From Escherichia coli (GTDB lineage: Bacteria; Pseudomonadota; Gammaproteobacteria; Enterobacterales; Enterobacteriaceae), in NCBI GenBank assembly GCA_021307345.1, contig CP089930.1, positions 3,162,001-3,226,000 of the forward strand: DNA of 64,000 nt. Direction: 5' to 3'. How positions within the stretch are numbered: the stretch's first letter is position 1; each line of letters begins with the position of its first letter. Under the pieces are notes generated by a model. That model was not told the DNA's origin, did no database searches, and saw nothing but the letters and a program-made list of their open reading frames with translations. Below, piece after piece: positions 10,237 through 18,885 of the stretch. Position numbers and translations under genes: made by a program.

Positions 10237-11499
10237 ATGGCAAAATTAACTGACCTACAAATCAAAGCTTGGATTAAAGCCGATGAGAGATTCGAAGGTA
10301 AGGCAGACGGAAACGGGCTTTATCTTCGATTTAGGAAAAGTGACAAATTCCCTAACTGGCGCTTTCGTTACAAGTTAGGCGGAAAATCGCGAGTTGTGCT
10401 GATTGGTTCGTATACTGATTTCTCTCTTGCAAAAGCAAGAGAGGTCGCCAGAGAACTGGCAGCCCGTGTTTCTCTTGGTTATGACGTAGCAGGAGAGAAA
10501 CAGAAGCGAAAAGCTGAAGCATTGGAAAAGATTGAAGCGCAAAAGAACGCAAAACGAGTATCAGATTTAGCTGTTGAGTATTACTCGCGGCAGATAGAAC
10601 CCACTTACAAGCATCCGGAGTTATTTCGCAGTAGCTTACAAAAAAACATTGTCGCATCTATCGGCAAAATGAAAATTGAGGATGTACGCCCGAAACATAT
10701 CGACGATGTTTTGCAGGATGTATTAGAGCGCGGTTCTCCTACTGTTGCGAATGACGTGCTAAGAATGCTTAAGCGCCTTTTTGATTATGCTGTTGTACGC
10801 GGGATGATTGAAGTAAACCCCGCGATTTCATTTAGTTCAAAAGATGCAGGTGGGAAAGAGCAAGGGCGTAAGCGAGCACTTACGCGTGAGGAGCTAGTAA
10901 TGTTTTTTAAAGCTCTGCGTAAGGGGCGGGGTATTAGCAGAGAGAACGAATTAACGTTTAAAATCATTCTCGCGCTAGGGGTTCGCAAGATGGAATTATG
11001 CGCTGCCGAGTGGTCAGAGTTTAATCTTGATGAAAAGGTTTGGCATTTTCCTGCTAATCGAGCAAAAAATGGTGAGGAGATAGACATCCCGCTAGCTGAT
11101 CCTGTTATCGAGTGGATCAAGGAAATCCGTCTGTTTGCTGGTAATAGCCGCTGGTTAATTCCGGCAAGGAGGGGGAGGACTACATCGCACGTTAGTCGCA
11201 GTACGCTGAATATGGTTTTGCCTTCAGTATTAAAAGAGATGCCTGATGTTGAGCCATTTAGCATTCATGACTTACGACGTACGATGCGTACCCAGATGGC
11301 AGCATTGGGGATTGATCCTGTAATAGCTGAAAGATGTCTTAATCATAAAATACCCGGTGTTGAAGGTATTTATAATCGCCACCACTATTTTGAAGAGAGA
11401 AAAGCTGCGTTGGAGCAGTGGGCTGAACTGCTGGTTACGCTGGAAAGTGGTGAAGATTACAACGTCGTCCCCATGAAAAAATATAGTAACTGTAATTAG
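10237..11499 (+). CDS. Tyrosine-type site-specific integrase (P4-like)
   Basis: This tyrosine recombinase would integrate and excise the element. From the ATG at 10237 it has 420 residues, the usual size for P4-like integrases. The N-terminal ~90 residues match the DUF4102-type arm-binding domain (LTDLQIKAWIKADERF). A core-binding helical domain spans about 105-200. The catalytic set is visible: R250 in GVRKMEL, K277 in RAKNGEE, H344 and R347 in HDLRR, H370 in LNHK and nucleophile Y379 in GIYNRHHYF. A GTG nine bases upstream is a possible alternative start. It reads into the element, as usual when the gene abuts its attachment site. Confidence 0.93.
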   Translation: MAKLTDLQIKAWIKADERFEGKADGNGLYLRFRKSDKFPNWRFRYKLGGKSRVVLIGSYTDFSLAKAREVARELAARVSLGYDVAGEKQKRKAEALEKIEAQKNAKRVSDLAVEYYSRQIEPTYKHPELFRSSLQKNIVASIGKMKIEDVRPKHIDDVLQDVLERGSPTVANDVLRMLKRLFDYAVVRGMIEVNPAISFSSKDAGGKEQGRKRALTREELVMFFKALRKGRGISRENELTFKIILALGVRKMELCAAEWSEFNLDEKVWHFPANRAKNGEEIDIPLADPVIEWIKEIRLFAGNSRWLIPARRGRTTSHVSRSTLNMVLPSVLKEMPDVEPFSIHDLRRTMRTQMAALGIDPVIAERCLNHKIPGVEGIYNRHHYFEERKAALEQWAELLVTLESGEDYNVVPMKKYSNCN

Positions 11500-11647
11500 C
11501 AGGAGATCGAAATTATGGTGGCGATACAGCTTGTGTGGAGCTAGCGTATATGAAATTGAAACAGAACAAGGGTGAACTATAGGGATTGCTACGCGGGAAA
11601 TTTTTTGGTTGTAGACTTGGGATAATTGAAAAAATTATGTACAGTAT

Positions 11648-11670
11648 TTATGGGGCAGGATGCCCCATAA
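11648..11670 (+). other. Perfect 10-bp hairpin upstream of the AlpA-like gene
   Basis: TTATGGGGCA (11648-11657) pairs fully with TGCCCCATAA (11661-11670) across the loop GGA. No T-run follows, so it is not a standard terminator. It could be an operator palindrome or RNA structure controlling the gene that starts at 11702. The 11500-11647 stretch holds no other clear feature. Confidence 0.5.
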
Positions 11671-11701
11671 TGTGAACTAAACATAAACATGGATCGTTAT
11701 T

Positions 11702-11884
11702 ATGGAAAATTACCTTACCGCGCGAGAATCCGCGCAATATCTTGGCGTTTGTCTATCACGCTTTTACCAATATAAGCGTTACATTCCAGCTTTTCCGACT
11801 TGCACCGTCCAATCTATCAACGGCAGAAAGCGCAGAGTATGGTTGGTCGCAGATCTCGACCAATTCGCAGCCCGATTTCTGTAA
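11702..11884 (+). CDS. AlpA-like helix-turn-helix protein
   Basis: This 60-residue protein has the compact winged helix-turn-helix form of AlpA/excisionase regulators. Helix-turn-helix residues lie around LTARESAQYLGVCLSRFYQYK, followed by a wing with GRKRRVW and a terminal helix (DLDQFAARF). AlpA of CP4-57 activates excision of its element, so a role in excision or expression control is likely. The ribosome binding site is weak. The next gene starts 7 bp after the stop, suggesting coupled translation. Confidence 0.75.
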   Translation: MENYLTARESAQYLGVCLSRFYQYKRYIPAFPTCTVQSINGRKRRVWLVADLDQFAARFL

Positions 11885-11891
11885 GGGGCGA

Positions 11892-12281
11892 ATGATGGAA
11901 GCATTAACACGAAACCAAGCTACCGCACAGATCCGCGATATTCTGTTAGATGGTCATAGCCTTACCCCAACCCAATTTGATAGATACTTATCTGCGGCTG
12001 GTGGACATGAGCGCAGCCGTGTTTTAACACTGTTACGTAATGATTGGGGTATCCCCGTCGAACAGCGAATGGATGGTGCATATCACATTCCAGAAAGGGA
12101 TTTGGTAAAATACCGACTCGACAAAGCGGGAACGCTTTGTATATGGCGCACCAATGCAAGATACACGAAGATATTACGCAAGGTTGAGTCTGCGTTACGA
12201 ATACTTAGGGGGATCAGAGGGGACGTGTCTGAATCGTCGTTCTCAGAGATAACGCGAGCAATTGGGGAAAAGTACCTGTAA
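11892..12281 (+). CDS. Small DNA-binding protein of the element
   Basis: The reading frame is 129 residues from the ATG at 11892; a second ATG follows at once (11895), and an AAGGGG ribosome binding site at about 11883 serves either. The middle part (LTPTQFDRYLSAAGGHERSRVLTLLRNDWGIPVEQRMDG, described here in pieces) resembles the winged helix-turn-helix found in many phage and satellite regulators, in which residues RVLTLLR form the recognition region. I do not recognise a named family member. It follows the AlpA-like gene by 7 bp and ends just before a terminator, so the two probably form one operon that controls the element. Confidence 0.7.
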   Translation: MMEALTRNQATAQIRDILLDGHSLTPTQFDRYLSAAGGHERSRVLTLLRNDWGIPVEQRMDGAYHIPERDLVKYRLDKAGTLCIWRTNARYTKILRKVESALRILRGIRGDVSESSFSEITRAIGEKYL

Positions 12282-12290
12282 GACATAAAA

Positions 12291-12318
12291 AAACCCGCCC
12301 TGCCAGGCGGGTTTTTTT
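12291..12318 (+). terminator. Intrinsic terminator between regulator and rep
   Basis: CCCGCC (12294-12299) pairs with GGCGGG (12306-12311) across CTGCCA. The stem extends through flanking A and T runs and ends in TTTTTTT. It lies only 16 bp before the rep start codon, so rep needs readthrough, its own promoter, or control by attenuation. Confidence 0.88.
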
Positions 12319-12333
12319 AGGAACATATTCGCA

Positions 12334-13332
12334 ATGAAATTATATCACGGGGATCGTGCTGAACAACACATCGTGCGCAAGCGTGGTGCATTTGTTGACG
12401 CTTACATGAAACCACGCAACCAAAACAGGCAAAGAAAGAAAACATGCCCAAACAGCCACATCAGAAAGCGCAAAGTGGCTTTTTCGATTGACAGGCTTAG
12501 AGCCTTCAAAAGACGTCTACTCTCTATCGATCTGGATGCTACACAAGGCGAAAACGCATATATGCTGACCTTACGCCCAGCACAGTGCATTACGCCGGAG
12601 ACTTTGAAAACGGCGATAACCACATTCACTCGCTCGCTTACGAGACGCAGTATTCCGTGGATATATTGCGTTGAGTGGGCGGCGTTTCAGGATACCCTAC
12701 ATTTACACATGATTGTGAAAGTTCCAGATGAGAATACAGCGAGAGACTTGCTGGTTGCGTGGGTAAAGCGCCAGCCATATGAGGGTCGCCGTAATTTAAT
12801 TGAAAATCAAGATGTTAGATTTGTATACAGCTTTGACGTCCTATCGTACCTTACAAAAGGTAAAACTAAACTTAAGGAGTTTAATGCCAGAGCAGAAAAA
12901 AGCCCGTACGACTGGTTATCAGTGTCCGTATGGGCGTCATCCAGTAATTGGGCAACGCACGCATCGCAGATCATAACCCCAGAAGCAGCAGGATACTTTG
13001 AAGTACGGCGTACGCAGTTGAAACTTGAAGCGTCAAAAGCAAAAAGACCAGCGCAGCGCCGCAGGATACAGCGAACACTGGCTGACTCACCCGAACGATC
13101 ACATGTGAAACCAATCATCGTTACATGCAGCGATAAAACATACTACAACTTACAAACGCTAGCCCTCAGAAAAGCCGCAGAGGTAGAGCGTAGAGAGGCG
13201 CTACAAGCCAGACAGTACTCACCGAAGGCGATAACGCTTTGTGAATTGTTAAGAAGTAAACCGCTGTTGCTGGTGCTGAGAAAAGCGCGCTTGAACATAT
13301 CCAGAGAGAGAAGGACGCGCAGTTACTATTAG
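12334..13332 (+). CDS. HUH-family replication initiator (rolling-circle type Rep)
   Basis: The 332-residue protein shows the three motifs of HUH endonucleases in order. Motif 1 is AYMLTLRP (about 76-82). Motif 2 is the metal-binding HLH at 123-125 in DTLHLHMIVKV. Motif 3 is the nucleophile region SYLTKG with Y172 and K175. Only one active-site tyrosine is evident, as in plasmid and filamentous-phage initiators. Both termini are strongly basic. It would nick a double-strand origin and start rolling-circle replication of the excised element, or act in its mobilisation. No strong ribosome binding site precedes the ATG; translation may start later (for example Met26). A hairpin-rich non-coding stretch follows and may hold the origin. 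Confidence 0.72.
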   Translation: MKLYHGDRAEQHIVRKRGAFVDAYMKPRNQNRQRKKTCPNSHIRKRKVAFSIDRLRAFKRRLLSIDLDATQGENAYMLTLRPAQCITPETLKTAITTFTRSLTRRSIPWIYCVEWAAFQDTLHLHMIVKVPDENTARDLLVAWVKRQPYEGRRNLIENQDVRFVYSFDVLSYLTKGKTKLKEFNARAEKSPYDWLSVSVWASSSNWATHASQIITPEAAGYFEVRRTQLKLEASKAKRPAQRRRIQRTLADSPERSHVKPIIVTCSDKTYYNLQTLALRKAAEVERREALQARQYSPKAITLCELLRSKPLLLVLRKARLNISRERRTRSYY

Positions 13333-13954
13333 TAGTAGAGTTTTGCGACCGTTTGTGGTTTTTTTAATCAAAAATAGTCATTAAACCACAACATAATCTC
13401 CTCAAACGTCCGTAGCGAGAAAGCCGCCAAAGGCGGCGACTCGCATTCGACGATTAAGACCTGTCGCGGGAGAAAGCCGCCAGAGGCGGCGTATCCGCGT
13501 AGCTCAATGAAAAATCAAAAGTCTTAGAAAAAAACGCAATTTTGATGAAGGGCAAGCCCATAGAAATATCAATATTTAGGATTCACTCTTATAGAAAAAT
13601 TGACGTATAAAAAACAAGCAATGTTATGATGATAAATGAAAAAACAGAATTAAAAACAATAATATAGAAAATTTCATTGTATTGCTGAAAGCCAGAATAC
13701 CTGCAACGTAACGTCAATACTGTAAGAGTTTTTTGGGATGTGTACCCTGTATGGTACACGTAAAAAACCCAGCCAACGAAAAACAGATATTGAAATAAAT
13801 TTTTGAAGTATTTTATTGTGGAGTGATCATAATGTAAAACTTCCTTATTTTTAAATGTTATTGCCCCGGAGCTGGTTTACTCCGGGTTAGTTCTGCATCG
13901 GTAGAACAATTCACTCATGAGGTGAGCTTGTTTGGCAAGGATAGCATCTGCACA
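13333..13954. other. AT-rich non-coding stretch with paired GC hairpins, possible origin
   Basis: No convincing gene is present in these 622 bases. Two nearly identical hairpins stand out: GCCGCC-AAA-GGCGGC at 13423-13437 and GCCGCC-AGA-GGCGGC at 13476-13490. Each is preceded by GAGAAA, and the starts are 53 bp apart. At 13740-13759 a palindrome GTGTACC-6-GGTACAC repeats the GGTACAC core found at the element's ends. A further inverted repeat, CCCGGAG/CTCCGGG (13865-13886), has no T-run. The place downstream of rep and the hairpins suit a nicking origin or regulatory RNA; this is inference. Confidence 0.5.
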
Positions 13955-15811
13955 TTACGCACGAATAGCTCTGAGAGAATAAATATCTTCATGACTTTTT
14001 TTAAACTGCTCTAAGGTGAGATCAAGTATTTTCATGAGTGTATGTTCAAATCTATTATTGCCAATGAATTCATCTCCCGGAGCTACTGAAGCACATAATA
14101 AAAATGGCATGGCAGGTGTTTCTGAAAACACATCAAAAGCACTATTGTGAAAATCTCGTACTTGAGATTCTTCATCAGGATTTAAAATCATTAAACCGGC
14201 TATTTTGTTTTGAGCATTTGAAATCGAATGAAGTCCGTGTAAGTACTTAAGCGTCAAATCAGGTAGGTAATGGATAAATGCTTTGTCTGAATATGTGTAC
14301 TTAGCATCTAAAATAATAAACTTTTCGTTATCAAAAGTATCACTTATTTTTATAACAAAGTCTGGGGATCTATTTGAGAATCGTCCAGAACTAGAGCGTT
14401 TTGATACTTTTCCATTGTAAATAGTCCAACCTTCAGTATTAACAAGTCCTCTTAAATCAGCCATTGGATGTTTAGCCATCCAGTATTTAGGCTCATAAAA
14501 TAAATTTAATTTAAGGTCTTTTTTGAGATTGAAGCTAAATGAAAGTGATTCACTAGTTGGTTCTATTGTCGACTTGGAGATGTATTTTTTCTCTAAAACA
14601 ACCTTAATATAAAATAGAGAGTAATACTCAAATAGTTTTGGTATGCTTTGGATAGATAATAATTCCTCTTGAACACTCCAGTCAGGGCTGCCAAAACGAT
14701 ACCAATCAACAATTTTTTTAAATACTGATAAATACAATGAATCTTTTTTTGCCTTCATAGTGAATGTCGGTATGCCAACAATATTTTTTTTTGAGGGGAT
14801 TTTTTCAGTCATAAGCCTTTTAATGGAATGCAGATTCACTAAAATAGACTTGCACTTTAATATTTTTCTCTCGTTAATGCTTTTTTGAAATTTCTGTATT
14901 TGACTAAAAAAACTGACATACCCTGAAGGCGTGCCATTTACTTTATAAACTTTTCTTTCGGGACTTTCAAATCCAGATAGTAGTGTCGATGTAGTTTGGA
15001 TTAAAGTATTTATGAAGCCATGTAATACCTGATTTTCGTAGACGTCAGAGTCCTCAGTTGCCTGATACTCAATTAATTTCCTTGCTCCATAAAGATTATT
15101 ATTATGTTCCAAAACAGCATTGTCTATATAATCAGTCTCAAATAGCTCATCAGCATTATTGCAAAGCCACGAAAGTGTCAAATCATCAACATTAGTACTG
15201 TTGTCTGGGTAAACATATTTTTCTCGAGTGGATAATTTAGTAATTGGCCGAGTAATTATTTTTTTTACTAGGGTTGAAGTCTTTTCTGTAGTGTTCTCTA
15301 TTTGCTCAAGTAAAATCTCGGCTGGAGTATCTCCATGTTTATAACCAGCTTTGCGGCGGGTTACTCTAAAAAAAGAACATAATGCCTCGCTGTCAATTCC
15401 TGCTAAAAATGAAAGCATTTTTTCTACTCGCTCAGCATTTATTTTTTTAGCCAATACTTCTATTGGTTGAAAGTTAAAGAGCTTAATTTGATCTTTAATT
15501 TGTGCCTCTAACATTAACTCAGCGACACCATAATAATTATGGAAAAAACACTCGTGTGAGAATCGTCCTAGTCTCTTAGGTTGCCACTTATAAGTCCAAA
15601 GATCATTATGGTTTTCAATTATAGTTGGTTCAACTTCATTTTCGTATAGAAGCAAAGATATTTTATCGTAATAAATATCGCTGGAAAATGATATTTCTAT
15701 TGACTCATCTTCAAGAATGAAAAAAGATGAGTTACTTCTAGCTTCAACTAAAGGTAGTTCAAAAGCGTCTCCTTGACGCTTCCCCCCCCAAATTGAAATT
15801 TTAATTTTCAT
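13955..15811 (-). CDS. DUF2357/PD-(D/E)XK nuclease-like protein (McrC-like partner)
   Basis: The 618-residue protein resembles the DUF2357-PDDEXK_7 architecture that accompanies McrB-like ATPases. The first ~280 residues form a beta-rich domain followed by a helical region. Near the C-terminus a nuclease core is readable: SPDFVIKI with D484, then FIILDAKYTY with D502 and K504, the PD...DxK pattern of restriction-type nucleases. The upstream gene ends 11 bp before its ATG, with an AAGGA ribosome binding site, so the two are cotranscribed and probably act as one nuclease-translocase complex. Base composition is far more AT-rich than the core, a sign of transfer. The exact subfamily and target are unknown to me. 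Confidence 0.75.
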   Translation of the reverse strand: MKIKISIWGGKRQGDAFELPLVEARSNSSFFILEDESIEISFSSDIYYDKISLLLYENEVEPTIIENHNDLWTYKWQPKRLGRFSHECFFHNYYGVAELMLEAQIKDQIKLFNFQPIEVLAKKINAERVEKMLSFLAGIDSEALCSFFRVTRRKAGYKHGDTPAEILLEQIENTTEKTSTLVKKIITRPITKLSTREKYVYPDNSTNVDDLTLSWLCNNADELFETDYIDNAVLEHNNNLYGARKLIEYQATEDSDVYENQVLHGFINTLIQTTSTLLSGFESPERKVYKVNGTPSGYVSFFSQIQKFQKSINERKILKCKSILVNLHSIKRLMTEKIPSKKNIVGIPTFTMKAKKDSLYLSVFKKIVDWYRFGSPDWSVQEELLSIQSIPKLFEYYSLFYIKVVLEKKYISKSTIEPTSESLSFSFNLKKDLKLNLFYEPKYWMAKHPMADLRGLVNTEGWTIYNGKVSKRSSSGRFSNRSPDFVIKISDTFDNEKFIILDAKYTYSDKAFIHYLPDLTLKYLHGLHSISNAQNKIAGLMILNPDEESQVRDFHNSAFDVFSETPAMPFLLCASVAPGDEFIGNNRFEHTLMKILDLTLEQFKKSHEDIYSLRAIRA

Positions 15812-15822
15812 CTAATTCATCC

Positions 15823-18372
15823 TTAAAAATACGAGTACGACTCGCTATATATATCGCCATTATTTATTATGCTTTTTAACGTCGCTTTAGATATGTTTAA
15901 ATCAAGTTCAACTAGTTTTTGCTCAAGATTATGTAGTCTTTCTTTGAAACCACTACCATAACCCTCAATCAATGGCAGAATATGTTGATTAATAGCAAAG
16001 TCTAAGGGCTGGACTCTTAGCCCCTCGATTTCATTCGCCACATGGCAATACCGCTTAATTGCGTTATATTTCCTTTGACTAACTCTTATTGATGTCGTTC
16101 TATTAATTGGTGTTCTTAAAATTTCTATGATTTGTTCAAGTGAATTCTCTTCTTCAGTAGTAAATGAAGATTCATACAAGTTTACATCAAAGCAACTTTC
16201 TAAGGATTCATTATTTATTGCACCATCGAAGTCTATAGTCTTTAATAAATTAGACTTAAATTCTGAGTTATGATTTAAACTTATAACTGGAACACGATCA
16301 ATCAATCTTGGTGACAAACGTTCCGTAGAGGCATCATTATTTATAGTTGCGATAAAACGTACGCTTTTTGAAATATTTATATGCCTTTCAACATCTGAAG
16401 GTATGCCAGAGTCAATTTTTCTATTTCTACCTTCAGGATCACACATGCCTAAAAAATCTGACCAATAATGTTCAACGCTGGATAGGTTTGCTTCATCTAA
16501 CAAAATTAGCTTCAGATAGTCTTGATTATGATCACTTTTCAAAAATTCATAAAGTCCCGTTCGTGCCGGTTGGTAAACATCTTTTAAAGAGTTATAAAAT
16601 CCTAATATATCTCGACTAGAAACCCAGGCACGACCTACAGGGATATTAATGAAGTTACTTGTGTTATAAGTGTTTTCTTCACTAGTTAACCCCATGCTTT
16701 GTGCAAGCCTGATGGCTGTGGAGGTTTTCCCTGTCCCAGGTGGTCCTGCTAAAATTGTCATAAATGACTGATTTAAGCATATAAGTAAATTAGACATTTC
16801 ATCAAATGAGAAATTTCTACCATTGTCATTACTAAATGAATCTATCAAATAATTTATATAATCATTCCTGTTCTCTTTAGTCAGTTTTATGGTGGATGGT
16901 GTTATTTTAGTTTTATATATTTTGGGTGAACTCTCTTTAACTCTTCCTCCATTTAATAATGTAGTCAAGGTTTGAATTTCTACTGCTTTCTCTAAAAGTT
17001 GTGGAGAGTTTAAAGTTGCCTTTTTAAGACTTACAGCTTTTTCAACAGATTCTTTTTCTTTATCAAGATCTTCTTTTCGCCTTTTTAAATAATTTATCTC
17101 TTCTACGAGTGAGTTATAATCATTTACCCGTGATAAGGTGGAATAGAAATCATTTAGTTTTTGAGTTGTATCATTTATTTTTTCTTCTAAAATTGAGTTT
17201 TCTTCTGTCAATGATTGTTGTTTTTGTAATAATATTTTATGCGCATCTTCAGCAGTTTGTTTTTTTATTTTTTCTATTTCATCTTTAGCTTTTAATTTTT
17301 CTGCTTCGACATTTTTTACTTCAAATTCAAATTCTGATTTTTTATTAGCGATTAATCTTTCTAGATCACTTAACTCTTTATCTAATTTTAATTTTTGAAC
17401 TCTGGTAACTTCTTCAAGCTCTTCAGATTTTTGCTTCACTAATAAATCTTTGTTTTTTGCAAAGTAATTATCCAAATAAAGCCTTCCATCTCTACTTTCA
17501 GCTAAAAATTCTTGAACTATTTCCTGCCCAAACGGACTAGAGTCTAAGAAATCACCTAAAAGTTCTTTAAGCCTTTTTAGGCGCTCGCTGTTCTCTAGTA
17601 CTTTGTTCTTTTTAACATATTCGTCAATGCCTTGTGAGAGTTTTTGTGCTTCACTTTTTCCTAATGGGTTTTTGTTTTTAGAAAAACCATTACCAAAACC
17701 ATTTTTTGTGAAATATGATACTAATCGAGTATCAGATATGTAATCAATTTGGTCGTAAGATAAAGTTGAAAGGTCTTTTAGATTATTTATATAATTTCTA
17801 TTTTCACCTTTAATATTCCATTCAGAAGATAACTTATCTTCGACTATATAGTTAAATCCTATTCTCGCGATATGATCTTGTTTTAACTGTAAGGGGGATG
17901 GTGTTGATAATGGTGATAGCTGCCAATTATTATCTTGTTTAGATGCTTTGAAAGGTCCATAAATATAATCGCTGTTCTCAATAAAAAACTGAGTACTAGG
18001 AGCATCAATATCATGACTAATGAAACCTGTCGTGATATCGGGTAATTCGGATTTTATGATCGGTATGAAATAGTTTTTTTCAAGTCTTTCAACTTTATTC
18101 CCTAATCCAAAATGCTTCTGATGTCTAGAGTTATTTTTCCAGTCATCATCATTGCTTTCATAAAACTCGGTAAGAATAAATAATTCGTCATTGCCAAACT
18201 GTTGGCTAATATTCATGAATCCTTTTGATATAAAAATCCCTCCATTAGGGAAGTCATTTGTATCTATTTTTTCATATGCTCCGTTTTCGGTTATATACGC
18301 AACAGGGATTACCAATCCCATATCTGGATTGACAGTATGATTTTCTTCTTTTATGACTAATATTCTGTTCAT
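15823..18372 (-). CDS. Coiled-coil AAA+ ATPase, McrB-like
   Basis: The protein is 849 residues from the ATG at 18372; an in-frame GTG two codons upstream is also possible. The N-terminal ~300 residues contain an uncharacterised, possibly target-sensing region. A long heptad-like coiled coil rich in Lys and Glu runs from about 310 to 460. A C-terminal AAA+ module follows: Walker A GPPGTGKT (about 543-550), a WVSSRDILGFYNSL segment typical of McrB-related ATPases, Walker B LILLDEAN (about 622-629), sensor ATINND (about 675-680) and RLSPRLIDR with arginine-finger candidates. With the next gene it forms a McrBC-like pair, most simply a type IV-like restriction or other anti-phage system. Confidence 0.78.
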   Translation of the reverse strand: MNRILVIKEENHTVNPDMGLVIPVAYITENGAYEKIDTNDFPNGGIFISKGFMNISQQFGNDELFILTEFYESNDDDWKNNSRHQKHFGLGNKVERLEKNYFIPIIKSELPDITTGFISHDIDAPSTQFFIENSDYIYGPFKASKQDNNWQLSPLSTPSPLQLKQDHIARIGFNYIVEDKLSSEWNIKGENRNYINNLKDLSTLSYDQIDYISDTRLVSYFTKNGFGNGFSKNKNPLGKSEAQKLSQGIDEYVKKNKVLENSERLKRLKELLGDFLDSSPFGQEIVQEFLAESRDGRLYLDNYFAKNKDLLVKQKSEELEEVTRVQKLKLDKELSDLERLIANKKSEFEFEVKNVEAEKLKAKDEIEKIKKQTAEDAHKILLQKQQSLTEENSILEEKINDTTQKLNDFYSTLSRVNDYNSLVEEINYLKRRKEDLDKEKESVEKAVSLKKATLNSPQLLEKAVEIQTLTTLLNGGRVKESSPKIYKTKITPSTIKLTKENRNDYINYLIDSFSNDNGRNFSFDEMSNLLICLNQSFMTILAGPPGTGKTSTAIRLAQSMGLTSEENTYNTSNFINIPVGRAWVSSRDILGFYNSLKDVYQPARTGLYEFLKSDHNQDYLKLILLDEANLSSVEHYWSDFLGMCDPEGRNRKIDSGIPSDVERHINISKSVRFIATINNDASTERLSPRLIDRVPVISLNHNSEFKSNLLKTIDFDGAINNESLESCFDVNLYESSFTTEEENSLEQIIEILRTPINRTTSIRVSQRKYNAIKRYCHVANEIEGLRVQPLDFAINQHILPLIEGYGSGFKERLHNLEQKLVELDLNISKATLKSIINNGDIYSESYSYF

Positions 18373-18885
18373 AATCACTCTTTTTCATAATAAGCATGCT
18401 AATTATAAATTCATCAACTATGACTAATAGTTATAATTTCATTTTGTTATGTTTTTATATATCTTGTTTTCATTCTTTAATGTCTGAGTAGAAGTGACAG
18501 CAATAGGTAAGGAAATTTTTTCTATACCGATGGAAGAATGAGGCTTACATCGACGGTATGAAAAATCAATAGATAATTAAATTATTTTTTATTTCAATTT
18601 GTTGAAAAATTGCTCTGTCTTGGAATCACTGCGTTCGCTAAGCGATTAACAGGGTCGAAAGGTAGATAAGTGAGTTTACTTTCGGCTGGAGCGTCTACCG
18701 GAGTGAGGTAGTCCAGATGACTCAAAACTACATAGCCGGGGAGACCTTTAGATCCGCCTACGACACTAGAACTGCCATATTCATATGTATCTTACTTACT
18801 TCAACAACTAAGTAACTACTTACCATTTTTGTTATATCTGATATTGTCTGCTTATGTGATAAGTCATGGGTGGATGTTTACATTG
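18373..18885. other. Intergenic stretch between divergent cargo and AlpA-like gene
   Basis: This ~510-bp region must hold the promoter of the cargo pair (minus strand) and of the AlpA-like gene (plus strand). The first 220 bases are very AT-rich. From about 18610 GC content rises and short inverted repeats appear, such as GGTAGA (18661-18666) with TCTACC (18694-18699). A 33-codon frame at 18717-18815 is described separately. I see no known RNA family. Confidence 0.4.
18717..18815 (+). CDS. Possible 32-residue small protein or leader peptide
   Basis: ATG at 18717 opens 32 sense codons ending in TAA, with GGAGTGAGG upstream (18700-18708). The peptide begins MTQNYIAGETFRSAYDTRTA and has a hydrophobic patch IFICILL. 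It precedes the AlpA-like gene. It may be a leader or a remnant. There is no family recognition and the frame is short enough to occur by chance. Confidence 0.25.
   Translation: MTQNYIAGETFRSAYDTRTAIFICILLTSTTK

Noticed and set aside
13423-13490. CRISPR-like or retron-like repeats
   Set aside because: Only two copies of a short hairpin occur, no spacer regularity or Cas genes are present, and no reverse transcriptase lies nearby.
13865-13886. Terminator for the cargo operon
   Set aside because: CCCGGAG/CTCCGGG forms a good stem, but neither strand has a T-run after it, so it is only listed as an inverted repeat.
16368-16619. 83-codon plus-strand frame inside the ATPase gene
   Set aside because: It overlaps the conserved AAA+ core on the opposite strand and has no ribosome binding site.
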